Below, piece by piece: positions 1 through 5,908 of a stretch of 6,510 nucleotides of DNA. This stretch comes from HyVt-560 sp964577195. GTDB lineage: Bacteria; Pseudomonadota; Gammaproteobacteria; UWMA-0217. The notes under the pieces were generated by a model. That model was given only the letters and a program-made list of their open reading frames with translations. It had not been told where the DNA came from and ran no database searches. The stretch's first letter is position 1, and every line of letters starts with the position of its first letter. Position numbers and translations under genes: made by a program. The DNA is taken from the NCBI GenBank assembly GCA_964577195.1, contig CAZNYF010000156.1:1-6510 (forward strand). The letters are read 5' to 3'.

Positions 1-8
1 ATCGCACC

Positions 9-48
9 GCCATCCTGGCTCCTTGCGAAATACCGTCCATCCCTGGAC
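9..48. repeat. Paired mini-hairpins, possible dispersed repeat
   Basis: Two short inverted repeats lie 15 bases apart: GCCA-TCC-TGGC at 9-19 and GTCCA-TCCC-TGGAC at 35-48. Both share the same pattern, with CCATCC in the 5' arm and loop and TGG in the 3' arm. Spaced CCATCC/TGG hairpins of this sort resemble the small REP-like intergenic repeats of many gammaproteobacterial genomes. Only one unit is visible and the window cuts its left side, so its repeat nature is an inference. Confidence 0.3.
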
Positions 49-108
49 ATAAATGAGGCGAATACTGGGTGTATTTAACAATTTTTCGGATAAAATAAGG
101 TGCTGTTC

Positions 109-252
109 ATGGTTTTTCTCAGTGGTGCTTGTATTTTTAGAGGTGCCCTTAAGATTAGTAGATTACTATATTCTCATATTTATTTGAGTTTGTCAGCATC
201 TGATATGAATTCAGAACTCATCCAGGCAACTCTATTCGGAGAACTGGATTGA
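109..252 (+). CDS. Doubtful 47-residue ORF
   Basis: An ATG at 109 is preceded by AAGG at 97-100, an acceptable ribosome-binding spacing of 8 bases. The frame stays open for 47 codons to a TGA ending at 252, two bases before the convergent stop of the barrel gene. The product begins MVFLSGACIF and ends IQATLFGELD. I recognise no family, transmembrane pattern or motif. A 47-codon frame in AT-rich intergenic DNA can arise by chance, and no good promoter pair was seen upstream. It is listed only because it has a plausible ribosome-binding site. Confidence 0.15.
   Translation: MVFLSGACIFRGALKISRLLYSHIYLSLSASDMNSELIQATLFGELD
220..249 (-). terminator. Stem-loop just past the barrel gene stop
   Basis: On the minus strand the perfect 6-base arms ATCCAG and CTGGAT (plus coordinates 244-249 and 220-225) flank an 18-base interior that holds a further CTC/GAG pairing. 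The structure begins 5 bases beyond the TAA of the barrel gene. No run of U follows on either strand, so it is not a canonical intrinsic terminator. It could be a 3'-end stabilising hairpin or chance. Confidence 0.25.
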
Positions 253-254
253 TA

Positions 255-896
255 TTAAAAATAATAGGCTGCGCCCAGACCAAACATCGTAACGCCATCA
301 CCGTCCTGATTGTACCGCTCTGCTTCAAGACGTACACCGAACTGATTGCTAATAACGTATTCTATCGCTCCGCCGAGCATAAAATCTGCACCGCTGTTAC
401 TTTTAACGACGGCTAGAGATGAACCTGTTTCAGCAAGATTTAACTTTGATTCGCTTTCCCAGATAAATAATCCAGCCCAATCGTGGATGATGAGCGTATC
501 TGAAATCGGGAATCTTCCCTGCAAGGAGATTGCAACACCAGCGCCAGTATTAGGCAAGGCATCAAGAACAGCATTGGCGAATTCTCGCTCGTCACCGGCA
601 GGCACACCGGTTGCCACACCCAGATTGACATCACCCAAATTCACATACGCCAGCCGCACGCCCATACTCTTGGTAATAAATGCACCCACATATGCCTTGG
701 TAATCGTGCCAGGTTCTCCGACTTCGGCAATCGCACCGGGCCATTGACTGGCATCCAGCGTTTTTCTAATTTCAGCCGAATCTTTCTCCAGCGAGATATT
801 GCCGAAGCTAAACCCGGCATAATATTCTGTTTCCCAAGCTTGGACAGCCGAAGACAGTGCGAACAATAAGAGTACAGTTATGAGTCGGTAATACAT
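255..896 (-). CDS. OmpA-like outer-membrane beta-barrel protein
   Basis: This 213-residue protein is probably an 8-stranded outer-membrane barrel. Residues 1-20 form a signal peptide with hydrophobic core LITVLLLFALSS and a signal peptidase I site after VQA. The mature part has alternating-residue strands, for example KAYVGAFITKSMGVRLAYVNL (67-87), VAISLQGRFPISDTLIIHDWAGLFIW (121-146), and SGADFMLGGAIEYVISNQFGVRLEAERY (168-195). The last strand GVTMFGLGAAYYF (201-213) ends in the C-terminal phenylalanine recognised by the BAM machinery. The layout GRFPI..., GGAIEY..., RLE... and a final phenylalanine follows the OmpA transmembrane domain. There is no peptidoglycan-binding OmpA C-terminal domain, so it is barrel-only. 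Its ATG overlaps the upstream TAA by one base (TAATG), with GAAGGA six bases upstream, suggesting translational coupling. The ligand or role is unknown. Confidence 0.85.
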   Translation of the reverse strand: MYYRLITVLLLFALSSAVQAWETEYYAGFSFGNISLEKDSAEIRKTLDASQWPGAIAEVGEPGTITKAYVGAFITKSMGVRLAYVNLGDVNLGVATGVPAGDEREFANAVLDALPNTGAGVAISLQGRFPISDTLIIHDWAGLFIWESESKLNLAETGSSLAVVKSNSGADFMLGGAIEYVISNQFGVRLEAERYNQDGDGVTMFGLGAAYYF

Positions 897-2149
897 TAAA
901 TTTCCTTCATGCGTGATGTAAGTCTGGAACCAGCTGCTTTTTTCTTCGATTTAATGAAGCCAATCAGGATGCTGGATATTCCCAGCACACCAAAAATAAT
1001 AAGCGACCAGATGCCAAGCGTTCCGCCACCAATGGTGGAGCTTGCTACGACTCTTGGACTCACCTGGCCAGGTCCCGTAATAATTTCAATCAAGCCTTCT
1101 TTGTCATCGCGATCACCCGCGTTGGTGGAGCCAGCAACATCCTGCAATCTCAAGGTGATGAGATCACGGGCAGCGTTAAACGAAAATTGGCTATTCGCGA
1201 GTTGCTGCCATCCCGAGGCATCAGAATATGAAAACATCACAAATTCGGCTGGAATCGTTTCCGTGAGCTTGAGTTCAATCACAGCAGCGCCACTTTGATC
1301 AGGCGTAGCAACCAGCTTGATCAAGCCGAGCGGTGTATCTCTGGGGCGATTAACATTATTCGTTGCGTTGTTAAAATTAATCGCAGCCAAGCCCACCAAG
1401 TCTCCTGTCGTCGCTATCGCACCAAATGGTTTTTGGTCCGCTGTTTGCGTGGGAATAAAGCCATCTAAGCCGGTAATGCCATTATCCTCAACGGTAATTA
1501 TCACGGTATCTACAATCGCATCACTATTGTCAGGTGTCACCGTTAGCTGGAATTCAAGCTCGATTTTTTCATTCGTTCCGGCATTATTATTTATCTCTGG
1601 CGCAACGAAGGTAATAACTTCTTCCGATGTCGAAGACAACGGCACTTTGGGATCATTCAGTTGCTCCCAACTTAAATTAGTCAATCGTTCACCAAGGAAA
1701 AAGCCTTGCCCTCCGATTGTCACGGTACTACCTTCAAGCACAGTGGCTGGCAGAGTAAAGATAGAGGCTACGGGCCGATCATTGAAACCAATATCAAGTG
1801 TCACATCTGCAAACGCGCTTTCATTTTCAGCATTCGTGACCGTTAACCGAAAGATAAATGTTTGCTGAGCAGCAACAAACGGGGCGAGAAAGCTCGTCTC
1901 CGGCTGATCAGCATCGCTAATGGCTGCTGTGTCACCCTGAGTTTGTGTCCACAAAAAAGTCAGCTCAGAATCTTCGGGGTCCACAGCTGAACCCGTTAAG
2001 TTAACAACGGTCCCACCCAAGCCAAAAGTTGGTGCAGACGCTGTAACTACCGGTGGCGCAGCATGTAACGAGCCGGTTAAAAGAAACAGGCACACTGATA
2101 GGGTTAGTAAAACGAGTTTGTTTATCACTTGATCATTCCGAGCTTTCAT
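896..2149 (-). CDS. Secreted Ig-like protein with C-terminal membrane anchor
   Basis: This is a 417-residue exported protein of unknown function. I start it at the ATG at 2149 because GGAAGGA lies 4 bases upstream and a signal peptide follows at once (residues 1-30, core VLLTLSVCLFLL, cleavage near LHA). A longer frame starts at a GTG at 2185 but has no ribosome-binding site and puts 12 polar residues in front. Residues about 35-121 form a PKD/REJ-like Ig fold (W-Q-Q-G then SFLAP, FRLTVTN). About 127-222 is a second Ig-like domain (LEGSTVTIGGQGF, VPLSS, ITFVAP, TVEDNGIT). About 240-365 resembles a choice-of-anchor U domain (PRDTPLGL, SGW, ITLRLQD, GDRDDKEG). GGGTLG (374-379), a hydrophobic span (about 381-399) and KSKKK follow, resembling GlyGly-CTERM but with about 13 extra residues. 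The second half is homologous to the C-terminus of the large upstream gene. Surface or envelope location is inferred. Confidence 0.8.
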   Translation of the reverse strand: MKARNDQVINKLVLLTLSVCLFLLTGSLHAAPPVVTASAPTFGLGGTVVNLTGSAVDPEDSELTFLWTQTQGDTAAISDADQPETSFLAPFVAAQQTFIFRLTVTNAENESAFADVTLDIGFNDRPVASIFTLPATVLEGSTVTIGGQGFFLGERLTNLSWEQLNDPKVPLSSTSEEVITFVAPEINNNAGTNEKIELEFQLTVTPDNSDAIVDTVIITVEDNGITGLDGFIPTQTADQKPFGAIATTGDLVGLAAINFNNATNNVNRPRDTPLGLIKLVATPDQSGAAVIELKLTETIPAEFVMFSYSDASGWQQLANSQFSFNAARDLITLRLQDVAGSTNAGDRDDKEGLIEIITGPGQVSPRVVASSTIGGGTLGIWSLIIFGVLGISSILIGFIKSKKKAAGSRLTSRMKEI

Positions 2150-2160
2150 AAAATCCTTCC
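2150..2160 (-). promoter_or_regulatory. Ribosome-binding site that decides the start at 2149
   Basis: The minus strand reads GGAAGGA, then TTTT, then ATG. This strong Shine-Dalgarno sequence supports the ATG at 2149 over the upstream GTG at 2185, which has no purine-rich element in front of it. Confidence 0.75.
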
Positions 2161-2222
2161 GGTGGAAAGTAGCAGGTCGAGTCACTTGAAATATTGAACC
2201 GAGCCGCGATTCTATGCTGAGT

Positions 2223-2251
2223 CCTATATTTTCATTTGATTCAGGTCACAA
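2223..2251 (-). promoter_or_regulatory. Candidate promoter for the 417-residue gene
   Basis: The minus strand holds TTGTGA (2246-2251) as a possible -35 box, 17 bases, then TATAGG (2223-2228) as a possible -10 box. Each matches the sigma70 consensus at 4 of 6 positions. It sits in the 104-base gap after the large gene and would give a 5' untranslated region of about 65 bases. It may let the second and third genes be expressed independently of the first. Confidence 0.3.
2235..2250 (-). promoter_or_regulatory. CRP/Vfr-like binding site
   Basis: The minus strand reads TGTGA-CCTGAA-TCAAA. It matches the CRP core TGTGA-N6-TCACA at 9 of 10 fixed positions. It overlaps the candidate -35 box of the downstream gene pair. 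Whether it would activate or block from here cannot be judged from sequence. Confidence 0.3.
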
Positions 2252-2253
2252 TT

Positions 2254-4797
2254 TTAGAAATTCCATGGGATTGGAGTTTTCAACATCCGGGGAAAGTTGA
2301 ACCTGAAGATACCGATTAAACCTAATATTATCAGCGTGATCAGAGAAAATGATCCCGAACTAACGGTTGCCGCTGACTCGGTAAGAAAACTGAGTTCCCC
2401 GGGACCTGTGCGAAGACGAATAATACCATCTTTTATACTTTGATCAGCTAGCGCACGCGTCTCAGGCGACAACTGGTCATTCAGCGTCAAGGTGACAATA
2501 TCTTGATTAATGACGATTGAATCTGTTGAGTCTGGGTCCGGGAATACTTCCCAGCCATTTTCATCGCTGTGGGTAAACCAGGTAAAACCATCGGGAAGCG
2601 GATTAAACAAACGGAACTCTACCACGGCTCTGCCATTTTCATCGGGATGAAGTTCCAGCTCCACCAGCCCCAGAGGCGCGCGGCGAGGACGGTTGGTAGC
2701 ATTTACCGCATCAGCTTCTTGCAACGAAAAAGCCTTCAGTAAATACAATGCGCCCAGGTTCATCTTTACGCCAAACGGCGTTTGATCTTCGGCTGACAGC
2801 GTGGTGGTGTATTCGGCGGGTATTTCAGTGATTCCGTTATCCTCAATGGTCACTGTTACCCTAGCCTCATCAGTCAGTAAACCGGAATCAGGGTCAGTAG
2901 GGTCTGCGACAAAACTGGCTACCATTTCAAAAACCAGCTCAAGTTCAGAAGCTTCTCCAGCCAGCGTATCAATGCGGGGGGCAACAAAAGTAATGGTATT
3001 GTCGCTATCGCTGGAGAGTGGCACCAACGGTTGACCTTCCAACCGAATTTGCTGCCAGAGAATCGCTCCGCTCGGGATACCGCGCCGGAATCCACGTCCA
3101 GACAAAGTCGCTGTTTGACCTTCGAGGATTTTGAAATCGAGCGTATCAATGATTGCCGCAACTTCATCATCCGGCCCGACTTCGGTGTCTTCAACAATAA
3201 TTATTTTCTCTATCACGGTGGTTCTGCCTGCATTATTCTGTACGGTAACGACCACCGTGTAGGTACCCGCACTGGCATACTGATGTAGCGGATTTTGTTC
3301 GATGGAAATATTGCTGCTGTCGCCAAAATCCCAGGCAAACCCCAAGTCTCCAGCACTTAAATCAACGCCTAAAATAGTGAACTCCCGCCTGAGTGGTTCG
3401 CCGACTGTTGCTACAGCAAAAAAGTCAGAGATTAATTCACCCGGTTCAGCAATCACCACCGTTTGAGTCACGGAGTCTGAATCACCATCAGCATCCGCTA
3501 CCGTTAGTTTAACGGGGAAACTGGCCGGAGCACTGAAGGTATGAGACGGGTTTTCCTCAGCGGAAACTTCACCATCGCCAAATTCCCAGAAAAAATCTGT
3601 GCGGCCATCACCTGGCAGCCCCTGCCAATCCAGGACGACGGTGAACTGACTGGTCGTAAATCCAAAAGCTGCAGTGGGTGTTAAATTTTGATCCTCGATG
3701 ACTCGGACTGTCACCGTCGCGGAGTCAGTCAAATTTCCAGTATCTCGAATCGAGTAGGTAAAACGATCAACCCCGGAAAACCCGTTATTGGGAGTATAAC
3801 GAATAGAATTGCCGTTAATTTCAACAAACCCGTTCTCAGCCTGGGTACGGCTAACAATCGAAATATTGTCATTGTCGGGGTCACTGTCGTTCGACAATAC
3901 AAAGATATCAATAAACTTCCCGGCATCTGTCTGTACAGAATCATTGCCTGCATTGGGCGCTCGATTTACCGGTGCTGCCGGGCGAACCGTTACTCGAATT
4001 TGAGCACTGCTGGTTAATCCTGCTACATCACGAATGGTATAGAAAAATGTGTCTGTTCCTGAAAAGCCATTATCGGGTTGATAAAATATAGATCCGCCAT
4101 CGATTCGCGCTGTACCATTTTGNNNNNNNNNNNNNNNNNNNNNNNNNNNNNNNNNNNNNNNNNNNNNNNNNNNNNNNNNNNNNNNNNNNNNNNNNNNNNN
4201 NNNNNNNNNNNNNNNNNNNNNNTCAAAGCTATCCGTACCAAAAAAACCACTATTAGACTGATACCGGATTGAGCTTCCGCTGATCAATGCAGAACCATTT
4301 TGAGGCTGCGCGATACTCGCGATTATTGGGTTTTCCCCATCGGGATCGCTGTCATTAGTGAGTACCGGGATTGATATCGACTGTCGGCTTACTGCGTTGG
4401 CAAAATCATTGACTGCAACGGGTGGGTTGTTTGTTGGTGGCGGCTCTCCCCCAACCGTGAAGGTTCGACTGGTAGATGCCGTTTCTCCCTCATCATCTGT
4501 GACAGTCAACGTCACCGTGTAAGTACCTGATGGCAGTGATCGCGAAGTGACAAACGGAGAGACTCGACTGTTGTTTCCACCGGGGTCTGGGGAAAACTGC
4601 CAAAAATAGGAGAACGTAACAAAGTTCCCTCCATCGGGATCCCTGGTAGCCGCGGCGCTAAAAACTTGCGAATTACCATCAGCACCAGCATCCAGAAACA
4701 CTTCGAAACTTGGAATAGGATTAACTGCCATCGCCGACGTTGAAAACAACAACAAGAGGAGCGCTGCTGGAAAGTTGAATATCGATTGAAATTTCAT
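2254..4797 (-). CDS. Large secreted PKD / tandem-95 Ig-like protein, interrupted by an assembly gap
   Basis: This is a multidomain exported protein of unknown function, 847 residues as assembled with 34 unknown. Residues 1-24 are a signal peptide (AALLLLLFSTSAMA). A PKD-like domain follows (27-115). Three tandem-95 Ig/cadherin-like repeats come next: unit 1 from about 124 (NDSDPDGEN), unit 2 largely lost in the gap, unit 3 about 278-370 (NDSDPDNDN). Their NDSDPD loops look calcium-binding. Two PKD domains follow (about 373-450 with WEFGDG; about 455-536 with WDFGDS), then an Ig-like domain (about 548-653; VPLSS, ITFVAP, TIEDNGIT). A choice-of-anchor U-like domain (about 665-800; PRRAPLGL, NGW, VTLTLND, DGIIRL) and a C-terminal anchor (about 814-832, then basic) finish it. 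From 548 onward it is homologous to the next gene. ATG 4797 is the only start after an in-frame stop 11 codons upstream, yet it lacks a clear Shine-Dalgarno sequence. Repeated modules suggest an adhesin or matrix protein. Confidence 0.8.
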   Translation of the reverse strand: MKFQSIFNFPAALLLLLFSTSAMAVNPIPSFEVFLDAGADGNSQVFSAAATRDPDGGNFVTFSYFWQFSPDPGGNNSRVSPFVTSRSLPSGTYTVTLTVTDDEGETASTSRTFTVGGEPPPTNNPPVAVNDFANAVSRQSISIPVLTNDSDPDGENPIIASIAQPQNGSALISGSSIRYQSNSGFFGTDSFXXXXXXXXXXXXXXXXXXXXXXXXXXXXXXXXXXQNGTARIDGGSIFYQPDNGFSGTDTFFYTIRDVAGLTSSAQIRVTVRPAAPVNRAPNAGNDSVQTDAGKFIDIFVLSNDSDPDNDNISIVSRTQAENGFVEINGNSIRYTPNNGFSGVDRFTYSIRDTGNLTDSATVTVRVIEDQNLTPTAAFGFTTSQFTVVLDWQGLPGDGRTDFFWEFGDGEVSAEENPSHTFSAPASFPVKLTVADADGDSDSVTQTVVIAEPGELISDFFAVATVGEPLRREFTILGVDLSAGDLGFAWDFGDSSNISIEQNPLHQYASAGTYTVVVTVQNNAGRTTVIEKIIIVEDTEVGPDDEVAAIIDTLDFKILEGQTATLSGRGFRRGIPSGAILWQQIRLEGQPLVPLSSDSDNTITFVAPRIDTLAGEASELELVFEMVASFVADPTDPDSGLLTDEARVTVTIEDNGITEIPAEYTTTLSAEDQTPFGVKMNLGALYLLKAFSLQEADAVNATNRPRRAPLGLVELELHPDENGRAVVEFRLFNPLPDGFTWFTHSDENGWEVFPDPDSTDSIVINQDIVTLTLNDQLSPETRALADQSIKDGIIRLRTGPGELSFLTESAATVSSGSFSLITLIILGLIGIFRFNFPRMLKTPIPWNF
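3685..4427 (-). repeat. Tandem-95 Ig-like protein repeat block
   Basis: The repeat period is exactly 95 residues where it can be measured. The landmark QNGTARIDGG at residue 226 recurs as ENGFVEINGN at residue 321, and each unit contains NDSDPD, then [QE]NG, SI.YQ or SIRYT, and GF.G.D.F. Unit 1 and unit 2 are separated by the N run. Spacing of the ND landmark from unit 1 (131) to unit 3 (286) is 155 residues as assembled, 35 short of two full periods. The repeat units probably caused the assembly break. Confidence 0.8.
4123..4222. other. 100-N scaffold gap inside the large gene
   Basis: Exactly 100 Ns, a usual placeholder for a gap of unknown size. Coding on the minus strand breaks after GTDSF plus GA, the first two bases of an Asp or Glu codon, and resumes in frame at CAA (QNGT). 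Filling one 95-residue repeat would need 68 codons plus one base, 205 bases, which also preserves frame. Confidence 0.95.
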
Positions 4798-4826
4798 GAA
4801 GAGGACGTGTAAGGAAACGACTTCAT
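4794..4826 (-). CDS. Possible 10-residue leader peptide overlapping the large gene
   Basis: An ATG at 4826 opens MKSFPYTSSS and stops at a TGA that overlaps the ATG of the large gene in an ATGA arrangement. TAGGTAAG lies directly upstream of the leader ATG, a weak but better ribosome-binding sequence than the pyrimidine-rich stretch in front of the large gene itself. This geometry would allow translational coupling. The peptide has no run of one amino acid that would suggest classic amino-acid attenuation, although it is serine-rich at the end. Such short frames arise by chance. Confidence 0.3.
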   Translation of the reverse strand: MKSFPYTSSS

Positions 4827-4901
4827 CTTACCTACAGGATCCAGCGTCAGAAATGAAGTGGGTCACACATCCCGACCATTCATCCGTGATTGAAGTCGTT
4901 T
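4815..4901 (-). promoter_or_regulatory. Leader with 11-base inverted repeat and a competing helix
   Basis: On the minus strand AAACGACTTCA (4891-4901) is perfectly complementary to TGAAGTCGTTT (4815-4825) across a 65-base loop. A second segment, ACTTCATTT (4851-4859), can pair with AGATGAAGT (4820-4828) over 9 positions with one G-U pair. The two helices share 4820-4825 and cannot coexist. The second would bury the leader ATG. The pattern resembles alternating attenuator or riboregulator structures. The inverted repeat could instead be a DNA operator. Confidence 0.35.
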
Positions 4902-4911
4902 TATTGGGAAA

Positions 4912-4940
4912 ATAATACCTTCTACGGGTGCCAGCAAGAA
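4912..4940 (-). promoter_or_regulatory. Weak candidate promoter for the large gene
   Basis: TATTAT (4912-4917, minus strand) matches the -10 consensus at 5 of 6 positions. The hexamer at 17-base spacing, TTCTTG (4935-4940), is a poor -35 box, so activation by a regulator or readthrough from prmB is possible. Transcription from here would begin close to the first arm of the inverted repeat in the leader. Confidence 0.25.
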
Positions 4941-4941
4941 C

Positions 4942-5853
4942 TCAACTCTTCAAATGTAGGTTCAAATCACGCTTTGTGGTTAGAAAAACACCCTGCCCAC
5001 CGCGTTCAAACTCCAACCAAATAAAAGGAAAATCAGGGTAAGCCTTAGCCAATGCGGCTTCACTATTGCCAACCTCAACAATCAACACACCATCATCGGT
5101 CAAATAGTCACTGGCTTGCGTCAGGATCCGATGCACAATATCGAGGCCGTCCTCACCGGCTTCCAGACCCAACCGAGGCTCGGCTCGATACTCATCCGCC
5201 AATGCGGCCATATCTTGTGCATCAACATAAGGCGGGTTTGACACAATCAACTCATACCTGGCTGTACCCAGTTGATCAAACAAATTGGATTTTTTCGCTG
5301 TTGCACGCTGCTTTAGCCGGTGCTGGCTAATATTACTGTTAGCCACGACAAGCGCATCATCAGATATATCCGATAAAGTGATTCCTGCATTTTCATAAGC
5401 GTAAGCACAGGCAATACCGATGCACCCACTACCGGTACATAAGTCCAGCACGCGCGTTACTTCAACATTGTCCAGCCACGGAGCAAAACTGTTTTCGATC
5501 AACTCAGCAATTGGCGAGCGAGGCACCAACACTGATTTATTAACGTTGAATTCCAAACCACAAAACCATGCCTTTCCGGTTAAATATGCGGCAGGAGAAC
5601 GGGTTTTGATACGCTGCTGAAGAATATTCAGCACCGCTTCGCGCTCTTCGGTAACCACGCGGCAGTGACGATAGCTGTCAGGTAACCCCATCGGCAATGA
5701 CAATGCATGCAGTACCAACCACGCGGATTCATCCAACGCATTGTCTGTACCGTGGCCAAAATAGAGACCAGCTTCGACAAATCGACTGGCTCCCCAGCGA
5801 ATAAGATCCTGAATGGTCAACAATGCTTCTGTGGAAGATGGTTCTGTTTTCAT
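4942..5853 (-). CDS. prmB: 50S ribosomal protein L3 N5-glutamine methyltransferase PrmB
   Basis: PrmB is a cytoplasmic S-adenosylmethionine-dependent enzyme that methylates the side-chain amide of a glutamine in ribosomal protein L3. The 303-residue length suits the family. Residues 15-58 carry the PrmB-type N-terminal domain (QDLIRWGASRF, YFGHGTDNALDE), and AYLTGKAWFCGLEF (89-102) with VLVPRSPIAELI (108-119) is also typical. SAM-binding motif I is DLCTGSGCIGIACAYA (137-152), and an acidic DIS follows at 162-164. The catalytic NPPY is at 206-209, in SNPPYVDAQDM. GHGTDN and KAWFCG separate it from PrmC, the release-factor enzyme. The start at 5853 has TAAGGT about 9 bases upstream and gives no extra N-terminal residues. 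It is divergent from the SCO gene and lies 144 bases upstream of the large Ig-like gene, from which it is probably functionally independent. Confidence 0.95.
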   Translation of the reverse strand: MKTEPSSTEALLTIQDLIRWGASRFVEAGLYFGHGTDNALDESAWLVLHALSLPMGLPDSYRHCRVVTEEREAVLNILQQRIKTRSPAAYLTGKAWFCGLEFNVNKSVLVPRSPIAELIENSFAPWLDNVEVTRVLDLCTGSGCIGIACAYAYENAGITLSDISDDALVVANSNISQHRLKQRATAKKSNLFDQLGTARYELIVSNPPYVDAQDMAALADEYRAEPRLGLEAGEDGLDIVHRILTQASDYLTDDGVLIVEVGNSEAALAKAYPDFPFIWLEFERGGQGVFLTTKRDLNLHLKS

Positions 5854-5881
5854 TTGCGTAAGACCTTAGTCATGACATACT
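5854..5881 (+). promoter_or_regulatory. Candidate extended -10 promoter for the SCO gene
   Basis: In the 55-base space between the divergent genes, TTGCGT (5854-5859) is followed after 16 bases by CATACT (5876-5881), with TG-A directly before the -10 box as in extended -10 promoters. The hexamers match at 3 and 4 of 6 positions. The spacing leaves a 5' leader of about 20 bases before the ATG at 5909. Confidence 0.3.
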
Positions 5882-5908
5882 CCTAATTTTGCAGCATACA
5901 GAAATCGA

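Larger units (their letters stand above)
1..254. other. Gene-poor stretch beyond the barrel gene
   Basis: No gene of recognisable family was found on either strand. The stretch is AT-rich compared with the coding region to its right. It contains two short hairpins at the extreme left edge, a 47-codon plus-strand ORF of doubtful reality, and a stem-loop immediately beyond the stop codon of the minus-strand barrel gene. Short frames open at position 1 all stop within about 80 bases, so no gene clearly enters the window from the left. Confidence 0.6.

Noticed and set aside
75..96. TTAACA and TAAAAT as a promoter for the 47-codon ORF
   Set aside because: The boxes are only 10 bases apart, far too close for a sigma70 promoter, and no -35 box exists at normal spacing from TAAAAT.
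346..1868. Plus-strand open frames at 346-747, 909-1298 and 1317-1868
   Set aside because: They lie opposite minus-strand genes with clear signal peptides, domain motifs and ribosome-binding sites; their products show no recognisable family.
2196..2212. Hairpin GAATCG-CGGCT-CGGTTC after the large gene, as an intrinsic terminator
   Set aside because: The stem is only 6 pairs with one G-U and is followed by AATATTTC on the minus strand rather than a U run; termination here is not supported.
2801..4272. Several short frames on both strands inside the large Ig-repeat gene, two of them running through the N run
   Set aside because: They are out-of-frame shadows of a gene with clear PKD and tandem-95 repeats; those with Ns depend on placeholder bases.
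4918..4936. TGGCAC on the minus strand as a sigma54 promoter
   Set aside because: The required TTGC-type -12 element is absent at the proper spacing (GAAGG is found instead).
4942..5853. Assignment as PrmC/HemK release-factor methyltransferase
   Set aside because: NPPY is common to both, but the GHGTDN and KAWFCG segments and the N-terminal domain match PrmB.
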